Of a DNA stretch of 64,000 nucleotides, positions 52,167-61,639 are shown piece by piece. Origin of the DNA: Ardenticatenales bacterium (GTDB taxonomy: Bacteria > Chloroflexota > Anaerolineae > Promineifilales > Promineifilaceae); assembly GCA_020634515.1 (NCBI GenBank), contig JACKBL010000001.1, forward strand, positions 62,001 to 126,000, in the 5' to 3' direction. A program made the position numbers and the translations under genes. The notes under the pieces were generated by a model that saw only the letters and a list, made by a program, of their open reading frames with translations, did no database searches and was not told the origin of the DNA. Position 1 is the stretch's first letter. Every line of letters begins with the position of its first letter.

Positions 52167-55127
52167 ATGGCAGACAACGCACTCCTCTTGCCACTATTGC
52201 TCATCATCTTCGCCGCCGGCGGGGCCGCCCTGGCCGCGCTGCCCCCACTCAACCGCCGCCTGCCCCCCCTGGGACTCGGCTTCGGCCTCTCCCTGTTCCC
52301 CCTGGCCGCTTTTCTGCTGCTGCTGCAATTGCTGGTCCGCCTCGGGGATGGCGTGGCCCTCACCTGGAGCGTTGCCTGGCTCCCCACCCTCAACCTCAAC
52401 CTGAGCCTGCGCCTGGACGCACTTAGCGGCCTCTTCGCCCTTCTCGTCACCGGCATCGGCGCCCTCGTCCTCGTCTACAGCGGCCACTATTTTCGCGCCG
52501 ACCGGGGCGCGTGGCGTTTTCTCACCTACATCCTCCTGTTCATGACGGCCATGCTGGGGCTGGTGCTGGCGGGAGACGTACTCAGCCTGTTTATCTTCTG
52601 GGAGGGAACCAGCGTCACCTCCTTCCTGCTGGTGGCCTACAAATACAAGGATGAAGCGGCGCGGCGGGGGGCGTTTAAGGCGTTGTTCATCACCGGCGGG
52701 GGTGGCGTGGCCCTGCTGGTGGGATTACTGTTCGTGGCTCACTATGCCGGCAGCACCGACCTCACCACCATCCTCAACCAGGGCGACGCCCTGCGCACCA
52801 GTCCCCTCTACCCCGTCATGCTGGGGCTGATCGCCTTCGCCGCCATCACCAAGAGCGCCCAGGTTCCCGCGCACATCTGGCTGCCAGACGCCATGAGCGC
52901 CCCCACCCCCGCCAGCGCCTACCTCCACTCCGCCACCATGGTCAAAGCCGGCATTTACCTCATGGCCCGCCTCAACCCCGTCCTCGGCGGCACGGAAACC
53001 TGGTTCTGGCTCCTTAGCCTCTTTGGCCTGCTCACCATGCTCACGGGCGCTTACCTCGGCCTGAAGCAAAACGACCTGAAGGCGCTGCTCGCCTATTCCA
53101 CCATCAGCCAGCTTGGCGTCCTCATGCTCCTCATCGGCCAGGATACGGAAATCGCCTTCAAGGCGCTGGTGATTGGCGTACTGGCGCACGCGCTGTACAA
53201 GAGTGCCCTCTTTTTGCTCGTGGGCATCGTGGACCAGTATGCCGGCACGCGCGATCCGCGACGCCTCGGTGGCCTGGCCCGCGCCATGCCCGCCGTGGCT
53301 GTGGTGACGACCGTGGCCGCGCTCTCCCTGGCCGGGTTGCCCCCCCTGTTCGGCTTTCTGGCGAAAGAAACGCTGCTGGCGGCGGCGGTCCATCCCTCAC
53401 TGCCGCCACTACTGGCCTGGGTTTTCCCCGCGGCCGCCGTCATCGCCGGCGCGTTGCTGCTGGCGCAGGCGGGCCTGTTGGTGTGGGATACGTTCTTCCA
53501 CGCGCCATCCGCCGCACGTCCTCCCATTCGGCCCGTGCCGTGGGGAATGGTGATTGTGCCCATGTTGCCGGCATTTCTCTCCCTGGCCATCGGCATCCTC
53601 CCCGAACCTGCCGCCCTGGCCAGCCTCCTCGCCCGCGCCGCCTCCACCGCCTATGGCGACAAAGTTAAAGTCTCCCTCGCCCTCTGGACCGGCCTAAACA
53701 TCCCCCTCGCCCTCTCCGCCGTCGCCATCCTCCTGGGCACGGGACTATTCCTCCGCCGCCACGCCGTCCGCGCCTGGCAAATGCGCTGGCTCCCTGCCCT
53801 CACCGCCAACACCCTCTACCACGCCACCCTGCGCCTGCTAGACCGCTTGGGCGAGATCGCCGCTCGTTTGCAGCAAGGGCGACTGCGCTTCTACCTGGCC
53901 GTCATCATCGCCGCCATGCTGGCCATCGTCGCCTGGCTGGGTGGCGGGCAGGTGCTGACCACCTGGCCCGCCACCCAGCCCCCCACGCTAGACAGCCTGG
54001 GCGTGCTGGCCGGGCTGCGCCTGTTTGCCCTGGCCGCCGTCGTCGGCGCGGCCCTGGCCAGCGTCTTCTTGCGCCGCGACCTGTTCGCCATCCTGGCGCT
54101 GGGTGTCTCCGGCTTCGGCGTGGCCGTCCTCATGGCCCTGGAACCCGCGCCCGACGTGGCCCTGGTGCAGATCGTGGTGGACATCCTCACCACCGTCATT
54201 CTCGTGCTGGCGCTCACACGGCTGCCGCGCACCCAACGCCGCCGCGCCCAGGACCTCACCTTCCGCCAGAGCCGCGCCGGATTGGTGCGGGATGCTCTGG
54301 TGGCGCTCGGCGGCGGCGCGCTGGTGAGCCTTATCACCCTCAACGCGCTGCTGACGCGCCCCCGCGTCAGCGCCGTTTCCCCTTACTACATCGCCAACGC
54401 CAAACCGCTCACGGGGGCAAAGGACATCGTGGGGGCGATTGTGGTGGATTTCCGCGCCCTGGATACGCTGATCGAAATTACGGTGTTTGCCCTGGCGGGG
54501 ATGGGCATCTACACGCTGCTGCGCTACGCGGCCCGCCGTTTTGGCGACGAGGGGCGGCAAGTGATGGAACTGCCGCCGCCGACTGAGGGACGATTGCCGG
54601 CATTCGGCATCGGCGGCGCGCACCCATCGGCATTATTGCGGCTGCTGGGGAACGTCTCCCTGCCGCTGGCCCTCATCCTGGCCGCCACGCACATGATGTA
54701 CGGGCATGATCAGCCGGGAGATGGATTTACTGCCGGCATTCTCATCAGCCTCGCCGCCGGATTCTGGTACATCATTTTTGGCTACGAGGAGACCCGTCGC
54801 CGCCTCCCCTGGCTGCGCGCCTTCCCCCTCATCGGCGGCGGCATCCTGCTCGCCCTCGTCACCGGCGGCCTGGCCGCCCTGCTCACCGGCCATTTTCTGG
54901 GTAATTTCGACCTGGGCAAAATGCTTGGCCTCCCCCTGCCCGCCGGCTTCTACTTTAGCTCCTCTTTTTTGCTGGAGGTGGCCATCTGCCTGGCCGTCCT
55001 CGGCGGGGCCACGCACATGCTCAACACGCTCGGCCATCCGGGTCACAAGGATGCCGAGAGCGCGCGCGACCTGGCGCACATGGACGAACAACCACAAACA
55101 GACCACGATTCACGAAAGGGGGCATGA
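52167..55127 (+). CDS. mrpA: Mrp Na+/H+ antiporter, fused MrpA-MrpB subunit
   Basis: From ATG 52167 there are 986 residues. The first ~650 form the NuoL-like proton channel with many membrane helices (FIFWEGTSVTSFLLVAYKYK, KSAQVPAHIWLPDAMSAPTP, AYLHSATMVKAGIYL, LAYSTISQLGVL, AHALYKSALFL). A DUF4040-like segment follows (ALVQIVVDILTTVILVLAL). The last ~170 residues are an MrpB/MnhB domain (ILAATHMMYGHDQPGDGFTA). MrpA and MrpB are separate in Bacillus; the fusion occurs in some lineages. The stop overlaps the next start (ATGA). Confidence 0.94.
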   Translation: MADNALLLPLLLIIFAAGGAALAALPPLNRRLPPLGLGFGLSLFPLAAFLLLLQLLVRLGDGVALTWSVAWLPTLNLNLSLRLDALSGLFALLVTGIGALVLVYSGHYFRADRGAWRFLTYILLFMTAMLGLVLAGDVLSLFIFWEGTSVTSFLLVAYKYKDEAARRGAFKALFITGGGGVALLVGLLFVAHYAGSTDLTTILNQGDALRTSPLYPVMLGLIAFAAITKSAQVPAHIWLPDAMSAPTPASAYLHSATMVKAGIYLMARLNPVLGGTETWFWLLSLFGLLTMLTGAYLGLKQNDLKALLAYSTISQLGVLMLLIGQDTEIAFKALVIGVLAHALYKSALFLLVGIVDQYAGTRDPRRLGGLARAMPAVAVVTTVAALSLAGLPPLFGFLAKETLLAAAVHPSLPPLLAWVFPAAAVIAGALLLAQAGLLVWDTFFHAPSAARPPIRPVPWGMVIVPMLPAFLSLAIGILPEPAALASLLARAASTAYGDKVKVSLALWTGLNIPLALSAVAILLGTGLFLRRHAVRAWQMRWLPALTANTLYHATLRLLDRLGEIAARLQQGRLRFYLAVIIAAMLAIVAWLGGGQVLTTWPATQPPTLDSLGVLAGLRLFALAAVVGAALASVFLRRDLFAILALGVSGFGVAVLMALEPAPDVALVQIVVDILTTVILVLALTRLPRTQRRRAQDLTFRQSRAGLVRDALVALGGGALVSLITLNALLTRPRVSAVSPYYIANAKPLTGAKDIVGAIVVDFRALDTLIEITVFALAGMGIYTLLRYAARRFGDEGRQVMELPPPTEGRLPAFGIGGAHPSALLRLLGNVSLPLALILAATHMMYGHDQPGDGFTAGILISLAAGFWYIIFGYEETRRRLPWLRAFPLIGGGILLALVTGGLAALLTGHFLGNFDLGKMLGLPLPAGFYFSSSFLLEVAICLAVLGGATHMLNTLGHPGHKDAESARDLAHMDEQPQTDHDSRKGA

Positions 55128-55465
55128 CGCACATGGAACTACTAACCGCACTGGTCATTGGTGTTTTGTTTGCTGCCGGCATTTTCCAGATGCTGCGCCG
55201 CAACGTAATCCGCGCCGTGATGGGGTTGATTATTCTCTCCAGCGCGATCAACTTGTTTTTGTTGAGTGCCGGCATTTCCCAGGGAACCCAACCCGCCTAC
55301 GTCAACGGCGGCGGCATTCCCAGCGACCCCCTACCCCAGGCCCTCATCCTCACCGCCATCGTCATCAGCATGGGCGGCACAGCTTTCGTCCTCGCCCTCC
55401 TCTACATCATCTCCGCCCGCTACCGCACCAGCGACGTCGACGAAATCAACAACCTGCGGCATTGA
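55124..55465 (+). CDS. mrpC: Mrp antiporter subunit C
   Basis: A 113-residue, three-helix NuoK-like protein. ILSSAINLFLLSAG and DPLPQALILTAIVISMGGTA are the conserved MrpC blocks. It is coupled to mrpA by an ATGA overlap and lies 16 bp before mrpD. Confidence 0.94.
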   Translation: MTHMELLTALVIGVLFAAGIFQMLRRNVIRAVMGLIILSSAINLFLLSAGISQGTQPAYVNGGGIPSDPLPQALILTAIVISMGGTAFVLALLYIISARYRTSDVDEINNLRH

Positions 55466-55481
55466 TCCCCCTTCTCTTACC

Positions 55482-56966
55482 ATGCGCACACACCTGATCC
55501 TCCTCCCCATTCTCATCCCGTTCAGCGGCGCCCTCCTGGCCCTGCTCATGCGCCGCTGGCGGCGCGCCCAGGCCTACGGGGCGCTGGGAACCATGCTCGC
55601 CTCCCTCGCCGTCACCCTCTGGCTGCTGCGCCACGTCTGGCAAACAGGCACGCCCGCCGTCTGGCAGGCGGGTGGCTGGCCCGCCCCCTTCGGCATCACC
55701 CTCGTCGGCGACCTCCTCGGCCTCACCTTTGTCCTCATGAGCCAGCTTGTCCTCGTCATGGGCGTTCTCTACGCCCTCGGCTCCGTGGACGAAGCCTCCC
55801 GGTATCCCACCTTCTATCCCCTCTTTCTCACCCTGGCGACCGGCCTCACCGGCGCCATGCTCACGGGCGACCTGTTCAATCTGTTCGTATTCGCCGAACT
55901 GCTCGTCATCTCCGGCACCATCCTCACGGCCATTTCCGACGACCGCTATGGTCCAGAAGCCGCCTACAAATACTTCATGATCAGCTTGCTGGCCGCCGCT
56001 TTCCTGCTGCTGGCCGTGGGCAGCCTCTACGTCGGCTACGGCACGCTGAACATGGCCGACCTGGCGCAGCGCGTCGCCGCCGATGGCTCCGCGCCGCTGC
56101 TGCCCATCGCCATCGGCCTCCTCACCGCCGCCTTCATGGTCAAGAGCGCCGTTTTTCCCATGCACTTCTGGCAGCCGGATTTCCACACCGTTTCCCCCAC
56201 CGCCGTCAGCGCCATGCTCTCCTCGGTGGTGGTCAAACTGGGCGTTTATGGCTTCCTGCGCATGACGACGCTGCTGTTTGTGGCGCAAGCAGCAGGCGTG
56301 CGCGCACTGCTGGTTACGCTGGGCGTGGCCGGCGTCGTGTATGGCGGTCTGGCCGCCCTGCGTACGGACAACGCCAAGCGAATGTTGGCTTATTCGACGC
56401 TGGGGCAGGTTGGCTTTATCCTGGTGGGCATCGGCTGGGGCACGCCGCTGGCGCTGGCGGCGGCGTTGGTGTTTGCGTTCAATCACAGCCTGATTAAGGC
56501 GGGTATGTTGATGCTGGCGGGGGCGGTCGCCAGCCGCGCGCCGGTGAAGTCGGCGGCATTCAGCGTGGTGACGGGCGTGGGGCAGCGGACGCCGCTGGCG
56601 GGGGTGTTGTTTTTCGTGGGGGGATTGGCGCTTGCCGGCATTCCCCCTACCAATGGCTTCGTTAGCAAGCTCCTCTTGTTCCGAGGCGGCATCGCCGCCG
56701 CTGCTTATTTCCCGCTGGCTTTGATAGGCGTTGCCGGCATTCTCACCCTTGTCTACACCATACGCGCCTTCCAGCAAATCTGGTGGCAAAAACCCGTCGC
56801 GGAACTGCCCACGAAACAAGGAGACCGCCTGCTGGCCCCCGCCCTGCTCATCACCCTCTCCCTGGCGCTGGGCATCTGGGCGGACCCGCTGGTGCGCCTG
56901 GCCACGGACACCAGCCACTGGTTGGGCAACCCCGCCGCTTATATTCAGGCCGTTCTCGGCGGTTAG
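55482..56966 (+). CDS. mrpD: Mrp antiporter subunit D
   Basis: ATG 55482 gives 494 residues, the usual size. It is a NuoN-like channel subunit with FNLFVFAELLVISGTILTAI, PEAAYKYFMISLLAAAFLLL, KSAVFPMHFWQPDFHTVSPT, AVSAMLSSVVVKLGVYGFLR and LAYSTLGQVGFILVG. The conserved Lys and His of the proton path are in these segments. It is followed by a 315-bp repeat-filled gap before mrpE. Confidence 0.94.
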   Translation: MRTHLILLPILIPFSGALLALLMRRWRRAQAYGALGTMLASLAVTLWLLRHVWQTGTPAVWQAGGWPAPFGITLVGDLLGLTFVLMSQLVLVMGVLYALGSVDEASRYPTFYPLFLTLATGLTGAMLTGDLFNLFVFAELLVISGTILTAISDDRYGPEAAYKYFMISLLAAAFLLLAVGSLYVGYGTLNMADLAQRVAADGSAPLLPIAIGLLTAAFMVKSAVFPMHFWQPDFHTVSPTAVSAMLSSVVVKLGVYGFLRMTTLLFVAQAAGVRALLVTLGVAGVVYGGLAALRTDNAKRMLAYSTLGQVGFILVGIGWGTPLALAAALVFAFNHSLIKAGMLMLAGAVASRAPVKSAAFSVVTGVGQRTPLAGVLFFVGGLALAGIPPTNGFVSKLLLFRGGIAAAAYFPLALIGVAGILTLVYTIRAFQQIWWQKPVAELPTKQGDRLLAPALLITLSLALGIWADPLVRLATDTSHWLGNPAAYIQAVLGG

Positions 56967-57281
56967 CACGCCCGCCGCGCATCAACCGACGAGCTTCCGC
57001 ACACATAGGAACGGGAATTAAATAAGACAACGAAGTTGTTTCCTTACCGTTCCTGAAAACTGACGATGCAATTCTGTACGTTCACTGAAAAAACCGGGTT
57101 TTTCGATTGTCCGGCAAAAATTACCAGAGTGGTTCATGTGTAAAAACCCGGTTTTTGACCTTTTTTCAGTAGAGTCAAGATTCAACCAGAGCAAATTGGT
57201 CCAATCTGGGCAGATGACCTGTATAGTCACTTCTGTACTTTATTTCATCGTCAGTCCATAACGTCTCCACAGGACAAAACG
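56967..57281. repeat. Repeat insertion inside the mrp operon
   Basis: A family D hairpin (about 57059-57079 and 57231-57251) is split by a 151-bp composite element flanked by TTCTGTAC. Unlike the other mrp junctions, which are 0-20 bp, this one is 315 bp, so the repeats probably arrived after the operon formed. Confidence 0.8.
57080..57230. mobile_element. Composite MITE (151 bp) with perfect 8-bp target duplication
   Basis: The right half (AAGATTCAACCAGAGCAAAT to ATAGTCAC) equals the right half of MITE-A. The left half is a complete 87-bp family E element (57084-57170). TTCTGTAC flanks it at 57072-57079 and 57231-57238. Confidence 0.82.
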
Positions 57282-57761
57282 ATGCACCTGTTACGTTTGA
57301 TCATCCCTTTATGGCTGCTATACCTGGCGGTGACCGCCAACCTGGAACCGGCGAATCTGGTGGTGGGTGGGTTGCTGGCCGGGGGCGTGAGCCTGCTACT
57401 GCGCCCGCGCGCGCGCGCCGTTGCCTGGCGGCAACTGCCGGCGGCGCTGCTGGCGCTGGCGCGGTATGTCTGGGTGCTGGCCTGGGACCTGGTTTTCAGT
57501 GGGGTGCAGGTGGCGCGGATTGTGCTGGACCCACGTTTGCCGATTGCGCCCGGTATTATTGCTATTCCGGCGCAGTGTGAGACGGAGATGGGGGCGGCGT
57601 TGAGCGCGCACGCGATTACGTTGACGCCGGGGGAGTTGGTGGTGGAGATGGATAATGCCGGCACACTGTACACCCACTGCCTCGACATCAGCCACGCCGA
57701 CGAATACGTCGCCGACGCGCAACGTCTCCGCCGCGACCTGCTGCGCAAGATTTCCGCCTGA
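57282..57761 (+). CDS. mrpE: Mrp antiporter subunit E
   Basis: A 159-residue protein. Two N-terminal membrane helices (LLRLIIPLWLLYLAVTANLE, NLVVGGLLAGGVSLLL) are followed by the cytoplasmic domain with SAHAITLTPGELVVEMD and LYTHCLDI, the recognised MrpE/MnhE signature. A family D hairpin lies directly before the gene. Confidence 0.93.
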   Translation: MHLLRLIIPLWLLYLAVTANLEPANLVVGGLLAGGVSLLLRPRARAVAWRQLPAALLALARYVWVLAWDLVFSGVQVARIVLDPRLPIAPGIIAIPAQCETEMGAALSAHAITLTPGELVVEMDNAGTLYTHCLDISHADEYVADAQRLRRDLLRKISA

Positions 57762-57780
57762 CCCGTCATTGGAGAGCGCC

Positions 57781-58056
57781 ATGCAAGACCTGTTCACCGT
57801 CGTACTCTACGCCGCGCTGGCCCTGCACATCTCGCTGCTGGCCGCCGCCGTCTGGCGCGTCTGGCGCGGCGAAAACGTTATTGACCGCCTTATCGGCCTG
57901 GAACTCGTGGGTACGCTCACCCTGGCTATCCTCGTGTTGATGGCCCTGATCGAACAAAGCCCCATTTTCGTCGATGTGGCGCTAGGGTTGGCCGCGCTGG
58001 GCTTCGTGGGCACGGTGGCCCTGGCGAAATACGTCGCCGACGAGCAAATGTTTTAG
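57781..58056 (+). CDS. mrpF: Mrp antiporter subunit F
   Basis: A 91-residue, three-helix protein from ATG 57781. VWRVWRGENVIDRLIGLEL is the conserved loop (Gly-x-x-x-x-Asp-Arg) and VALGLAALGFVGTVALAKY the last helix. It is 19 bp after mrpE and 13 bp before mrpG. Confidence 0.93.
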   Translation: MQDLFTVVLYAALALHISLLAAAVWRVWRGENVIDRLIGLELVGTLTLAILVLMALIEQSPIFVDVALGLAALGFVGTVALAKYVADEQMF

Positions 58057-58069
58057 GAGGGCGTACCTG

Positions 58070-58426
58070 ATGCAAACCGTTGCCTTAATCGCCGCTATTC
58101 TCGCCGTCGTCATCGGTACATTCTTCTCCATCGTGGGCGTCGTCGGCTACGTGCGACTGCCCGACGTCTATACGCGGCTGCACGCCACCGGCAAAGTGGG
58201 CGTGTTTGGGGTTGTGCTACTGCTCATCGCGGCCATCATCTGGACGCCGCTCAGTTTGGGGCGCGGCCTGACCTTGATTTTTCTGCTCCTGCTCACCGGT
58301 CCGGCCACCTCCCACGCCCTCGCCTCCGCTGCCTATCGCCTCGGCATCCCCCTCAAACAATCGCAGCGCGACGACCTGGCCCAAGCAGTCCTTCCCAGAG
58401 AAACCAAGCCCCCTGTAGAGATTTGA
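58070..58426 (+). CDS. mrpG: Mrp antiporter subunit G
   Basis: A 118-residue protein with three helices. VVGYVRLPDVYTRLHATGKV is the MrpG signature; LLTGPATSHALASAAY follows. GGAGGG precedes the ATG. It completes an AB-C-D-E-F-G set, so the operon should encode a working antiporter. Confidence 0.94.
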   Translation: MQTVALIAAILAVVIGTFFSIVGVVGYVRLPDVYTRLHATGKVGVFGVVLLLIAAIIWTPLSLGRGLTLIFLLLLTGPATSHALASAAYRLGIPLKQSQRDDLAQAVLPRETKPPVEI

Positions 58427-58595
58427 CGAACCATCCCGGCCAGATTGGGCCAATTTCCTCTGGTAAAATGGTTCCTATCTCCAGAGAGCGTTATAGGACA
58501 GCGGCTATCCATGATAGCGGCTATCCATCATAGCCGCTGTCCGCACATTTCCGCTAACTTAATTGCGGACAGCCACTTAGGATTCTCTCGGAGCT
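58427..58595. repeat. Repeats between convergent mrpG and recD2
   Basis: A truncated GTAACT-family element (about 58438-58496) adjoins a family C element whose GCTGTCCGCA and TGCGGACAGC arms lie at 58536-58575. A 14-bp direct repeat GATAGCGGCTATCC also occurs. Confidence 0.65.
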
Positions 58596-60854
58596 TTATG
58601 TTTTGCCGCGTAGCCGCCAGTCCAGGGCGGTGTGCCGTTCGGCGACGCGGTTATTCTTGATGGCGACGTTGATGGCGCGCCGCGTCCCCACCAGGATCAC
58701 CAGCCGCCGTGCCCGCGTCACGGCAGTGTAGAACAGGTTGCGCTGCAACATCATGTAGTGCTGCATCACCACGGGGAGGACCACGCAGGGGTATTCAGAG
58801 CCTTGCGCTTTGTGTACGCTGATGGCAAAGGCGTGTACCAACTCATCCGCCTCCAGAAAATCGTATACGACCGGCATCCCATCAATGTTGACGGTGAACG
58901 TTTGCATGAGCAGGTCCATGTCCGTGATGCGACCAATGTCCCCGTTGAAGACGTTCTTGTCGTAGTTGTTCACCGTCTGCATCACTTTGTCGCCCATGCG
59001 GAAGACGCGCCCCCCCAGCCGCCGCTCCAGTTTACGCTGCCCCGGTGGATTGAGCGCCTGCTGCAACATCAGGTTCAGGTTGGTGACGCCTGCGCTGCCG
59101 TTGTACATGGGGCTGAGTACCTGTATATCATCCAGTGAATCCAGCCCGAACTTGTGCGGAACGCGATTTTGGACAATGTCCACCAGCAATTCGGCCACTT
59201 CATGCGGTTCTTGCTTGATGAAGAGGAAAAAATCCTGCGCCGCACTCCCGTCGAGGCGGGCGACGGGCATGAGGCCCTGGTTGATGCGGTGTGCGTTGTG
59301 GATGATCAGGCTGTCGGCGGCCTGGCGGAAGATGGTCTGCAGCCGCACGACGGCGGGCACATCGGAGGCGATCAGGTCGCGCAGCACGTCGCCTGCGCCC
59401 ACGGAGGGGAGCTGATCCACATCCCCTACCAGCAGCAGGTGGCTGTCTATGGCCACGGCTTTGAGCAGGCTGTTGGCCAGGATCAGGTCCAGCATGGAGG
59501 TTTCGTCAATAATCACCATATCAACGGGCAACGGATTGTCTTCGTCGCGGCTGAACCCTTCGCCGGGTTGGAATTCCAGCAGGCGGTGAATGGTTTTGGC
59601 GGGGCGTCCGGTGGTTTCCGTGAGCCTTTTGGCGGCGCGACCGGTGGGCGCAGCGAGGGCGTAGGTGCAGCCGCCCTGGTCCAGCAGATCCAGCAGGGTG
59701 CGCAGTGTGGTTGTCTTGCCCGTACCGGGGCCGCCGGTGAGGATGGTGACTTTGTGGGTGATGGCCGTGTGGATGGCCGTGCGCTGCTGTGAGGCCAGCT
59801 CGATGCCGGTTTGCAGCCGCAATTGGGCGAAGGTGTGCGGGGTCAGGCGGCTCTTGAGGGGGGTGAGGCGGCTGGTGGGGTGGTCTACGATGCGACGGAT
59901 GCGGTTGGTGACGCCAATTTCGGAGTAGTAGAAGGGGGTGAGGTAGACGGCGGTTTCCTCACGGATGGTGACGGGCACTTCCGGCTGGCTGATGGCGTAG
60001 GTGATGGTTTCCCGCTTGATGAGGGCGTCGCTTTCCAGTTGTTCGATGACGGCGGTGACTTTACTCACTTCCAGGCCGAGGATTTGCGCGGCTTCCGGTT
60101 CCAGTTCGGGTTGCGGTACATAGACGTGGCCTTCTTCGACGAGGCGGTTGAGGGTGTAGGCAATGCCGGCTTCGATGCGGTCGGGGTCGTCGACGGCCAG
60201 CCCTAGCGCCTGGGCCAGTTTGTCGGCGGTCTTGAAGCCGACGCCGTGGATGTCTTGCACCAGTTGGTACGGGGTGTTTTGTACAATGCGGAGGGCCTCG
60301 TCGCCATACCGTTTGTAAATCTTGACGGCCAGGCCGGTGGAGACGTTGTGGGATTGGAGGAAGAGCATCACGTCTTTGATGGCCCGCTGTTCTTCCCAGG
60401 CTTTGATGATGCCGCTGACTCGTTTTTTGCCGATGCCGAGGACTTCGCGCAGGCGGGTGGGTTCGTAGTCGATGACGTCGAGGGTTTGTTCGCCGAAGGT
60501 GTTGACGATGCGTTCGGCCATGACGGGGCCGATGCCGCGGACGAGGCCGGAGCCGAGATACCGTTTGATGCCTTCGAGCGATGCCGGCATCGCTTTTTCG
60601 CACAATTCAACCTGAAACTGCCGCCCGTGTTTGGGATGTTGGCTCCAGCGCCCCTGCAATTTCAACCACTCTCCCGGATTGACCTCCGGCAGGTTGCCCA
60701 CAACCGTAATCAGTGCATCCCGCCCACTGGCATATTTGAAGGGCAGCATCCCGCGGCTATCTGGTTGCAGGCGAATAACGGAGTAACCATTCTCCGGGTT
60801 GTAATATGTCACCCGCTCCACGGAGCCAGCGATCTCGTCCAGTTGCGCATTCAT
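58596..60854 (-). CDS. recD2: RecD2-type DNA helicase (RecD/TraA family)
   Basis: I use ATG 60854 (MNAQLDEIAGSVERVTY), 752 residues. An N-terminal OB-like domain and helix-hairpin-helix segments (GSGLVRGIGPVMAERIV, LGIGKKRVSGII, IHGVGFKTADKLA) precede the SF1B motor. Motif I is LTGGPGTGKTTTLR, motif II VIIDETSMLD, motif III LVGDVDQLPSVGAGDVL, and the C-terminal motif VHKAQGSEYPCVVLP with TRARRL. This is the RecBC-independent 5'-3' helicase found in bacteria that lack RecBCD. Confidence 0.95.
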   Translation of the reverse strand: MNAQLDEIAGSVERVTYYNPENGYSVIRLQPDSRGMLPFKYASGRDALITVVGNLPEVNPGEWLKLQGRWSQHPKHGRQFQVELCEKAMPASLEGIKRYLGSGLVRGIGPVMAERIVNTFGEQTLDVIDYEPTRLREVLGIGKKRVSGIIKAWEEQRAIKDVMLFLQSHNVSTGLAVKIYKRYGDEALRIVQNTPYQLVQDIHGVGFKTADKLAQALGLAVDDPDRIEAGIAYTLNRLVEEGHVYVPQPELEPEAAQILGLEVSKVTAVIEQLESDALIKRETITYAISQPEVPVTIREETAVYLTPFYYSEIGVTNRIRRIVDHPTSRLTPLKSRLTPHTFAQLRLQTGIELASQQRTAIHTAITHKVTILTGGPGTGKTTTLRTLLDLLDQGGCTYALAAPTGRAAKRLTETTGRPAKTIHRLLEFQPGEGFSRDEDNPLPVDMVIIDETSMLDLILANSLLKAVAIDSHLLLVGDVDQLPSVGAGDVLRDLIASDVPAVVRLQTIFRQAADSLIIHNAHRINQGLMPVARLDGSAAQDFFLFIKQEPHEVAELLVDIVQNRVPHKFGLDSLDDIQVLSPMYNGSAGVTNLNLMLQQALNPPGQRKLERRLGGRVFRMGDKVMQTVNNYDKNVFNGDIGRITDMDLLMQTFTVNIDGMPVVYDFLEADELVHAFAISVHKAQGSEYPCVVLPVVMQHYMMLQRNLFYTAVTRARRLVILVGTRRAINVAIKNNRVAERHTALDWRLRGKT

Positions 60855-61420
60855 CACCAGGGATTTTATCGCAGCGCCAGGGAACGCCAAATCCGTGCGG
60901 GTCAGTCAATGGTATGACCAACCCGCGCGGAAGAATGACGGATGCCGGCATAACCGGACCCCTGCGCCACGGTAAAATCACTGTTCGGTTTGGGGCAGTT
61001 CTTTACGGCAAGTAAAGGCTGCTCACGGCTGGCTGTCAAACTTCATCGGCGCTTGCCTGGCGGCAATCGCCATGAGGGCGCATCCGTTAACAAACGCTTC
61101 ACTCGGGAATTGACGGATGCGCTTGAAGGGTTCTTATGAATGTGAAAGTCCAAAGTTAATTCCGGGCGAACCCTTCGGAACGGAATTAAATCCTTACCGT
61201 TACCGTTCCGGCAGACTGACGAGGCAAGTCCGTACTTTATTTCATCGTCAGTCCTTAGTGGCTGTCCGCAATCAAGTTAGGGGAAATGTACGAACAGCTT
61301 GTCAGTAACCATCCGTAAAAAGTGTGAGGTTATTTTCGGACGGTTACCTGGGAGTGGTAATCAACCAGGTAAGGAAGCGCTCATTACCCTTCTTCCAAGT
61401 TCCCAGGGAGCGAATACCAC
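60855..61420. repeat. Repeat-rich spacer upstream of recD2 and after the csp genes
   Basis: It includes an inverted repeat with GCGCATCCGTTAAC (61079-61092) matching 37012-37025, a family D hairpin (61216-61251) and a family C element (61259-61347). No gene was seen. Confidence 0.65.
61216..61251. repeat. 36-bp hairpin repeat (family D), variant
   Basis: CTGACGAGG and CATCGTCAG, preceded by ACCGTTCCGGCAGA. Confidence 0.78.
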
Positions 61421-61639
61421 CTAGAAAATGCGCTTCTTCCGCACATTACGGGCCTGCGGCCCTTTTCCCTGGTCGATCTGATCGTAATTGACAAGATCGC
61501 CCTCATTCAAGTTGCGGTATCCTTCACCCTCAATAGCGCTGTAATGGACGAAGACATCGACGCCAGAATCTTTGTCCTCAATAAATCCATACCCCTTCAG
61601 GCGATTAAACCACTTCACAATACCTGTCTTGTTGCTCAT
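61421..61639 (-). CDS. Cold-shock domain protein 1
   Basis: A 72-residue protein. GIVKWFNRLKGYGFIED is RNP-1-like and VDVFVHYSAIEGEGYRNL is RNP-2-like, typical of single-stranded nucleic-acid-binding Csp proteins. GGAGGT lies eight bases upstream of the ATG. The upstream region carries a 17-bp tandem repeat. It is closely similar to the second csp gene about 310 bp further upstream on the same strand, pointing to tandem duplication. Confidence 0.94.
   Translation of the reverse strand: MSNKTGIVKWFNRLKGYGFIEDKDSGVDVFVHYSAIEGEGYRNLNEGDLVNYDQIDQGKGPQARNVRKKRIF

Noticed and set aside
55446..56969. Long reverse open frame opposite mrpD
   Set aside because: Shadow of a GC-rich membrane protein gene.
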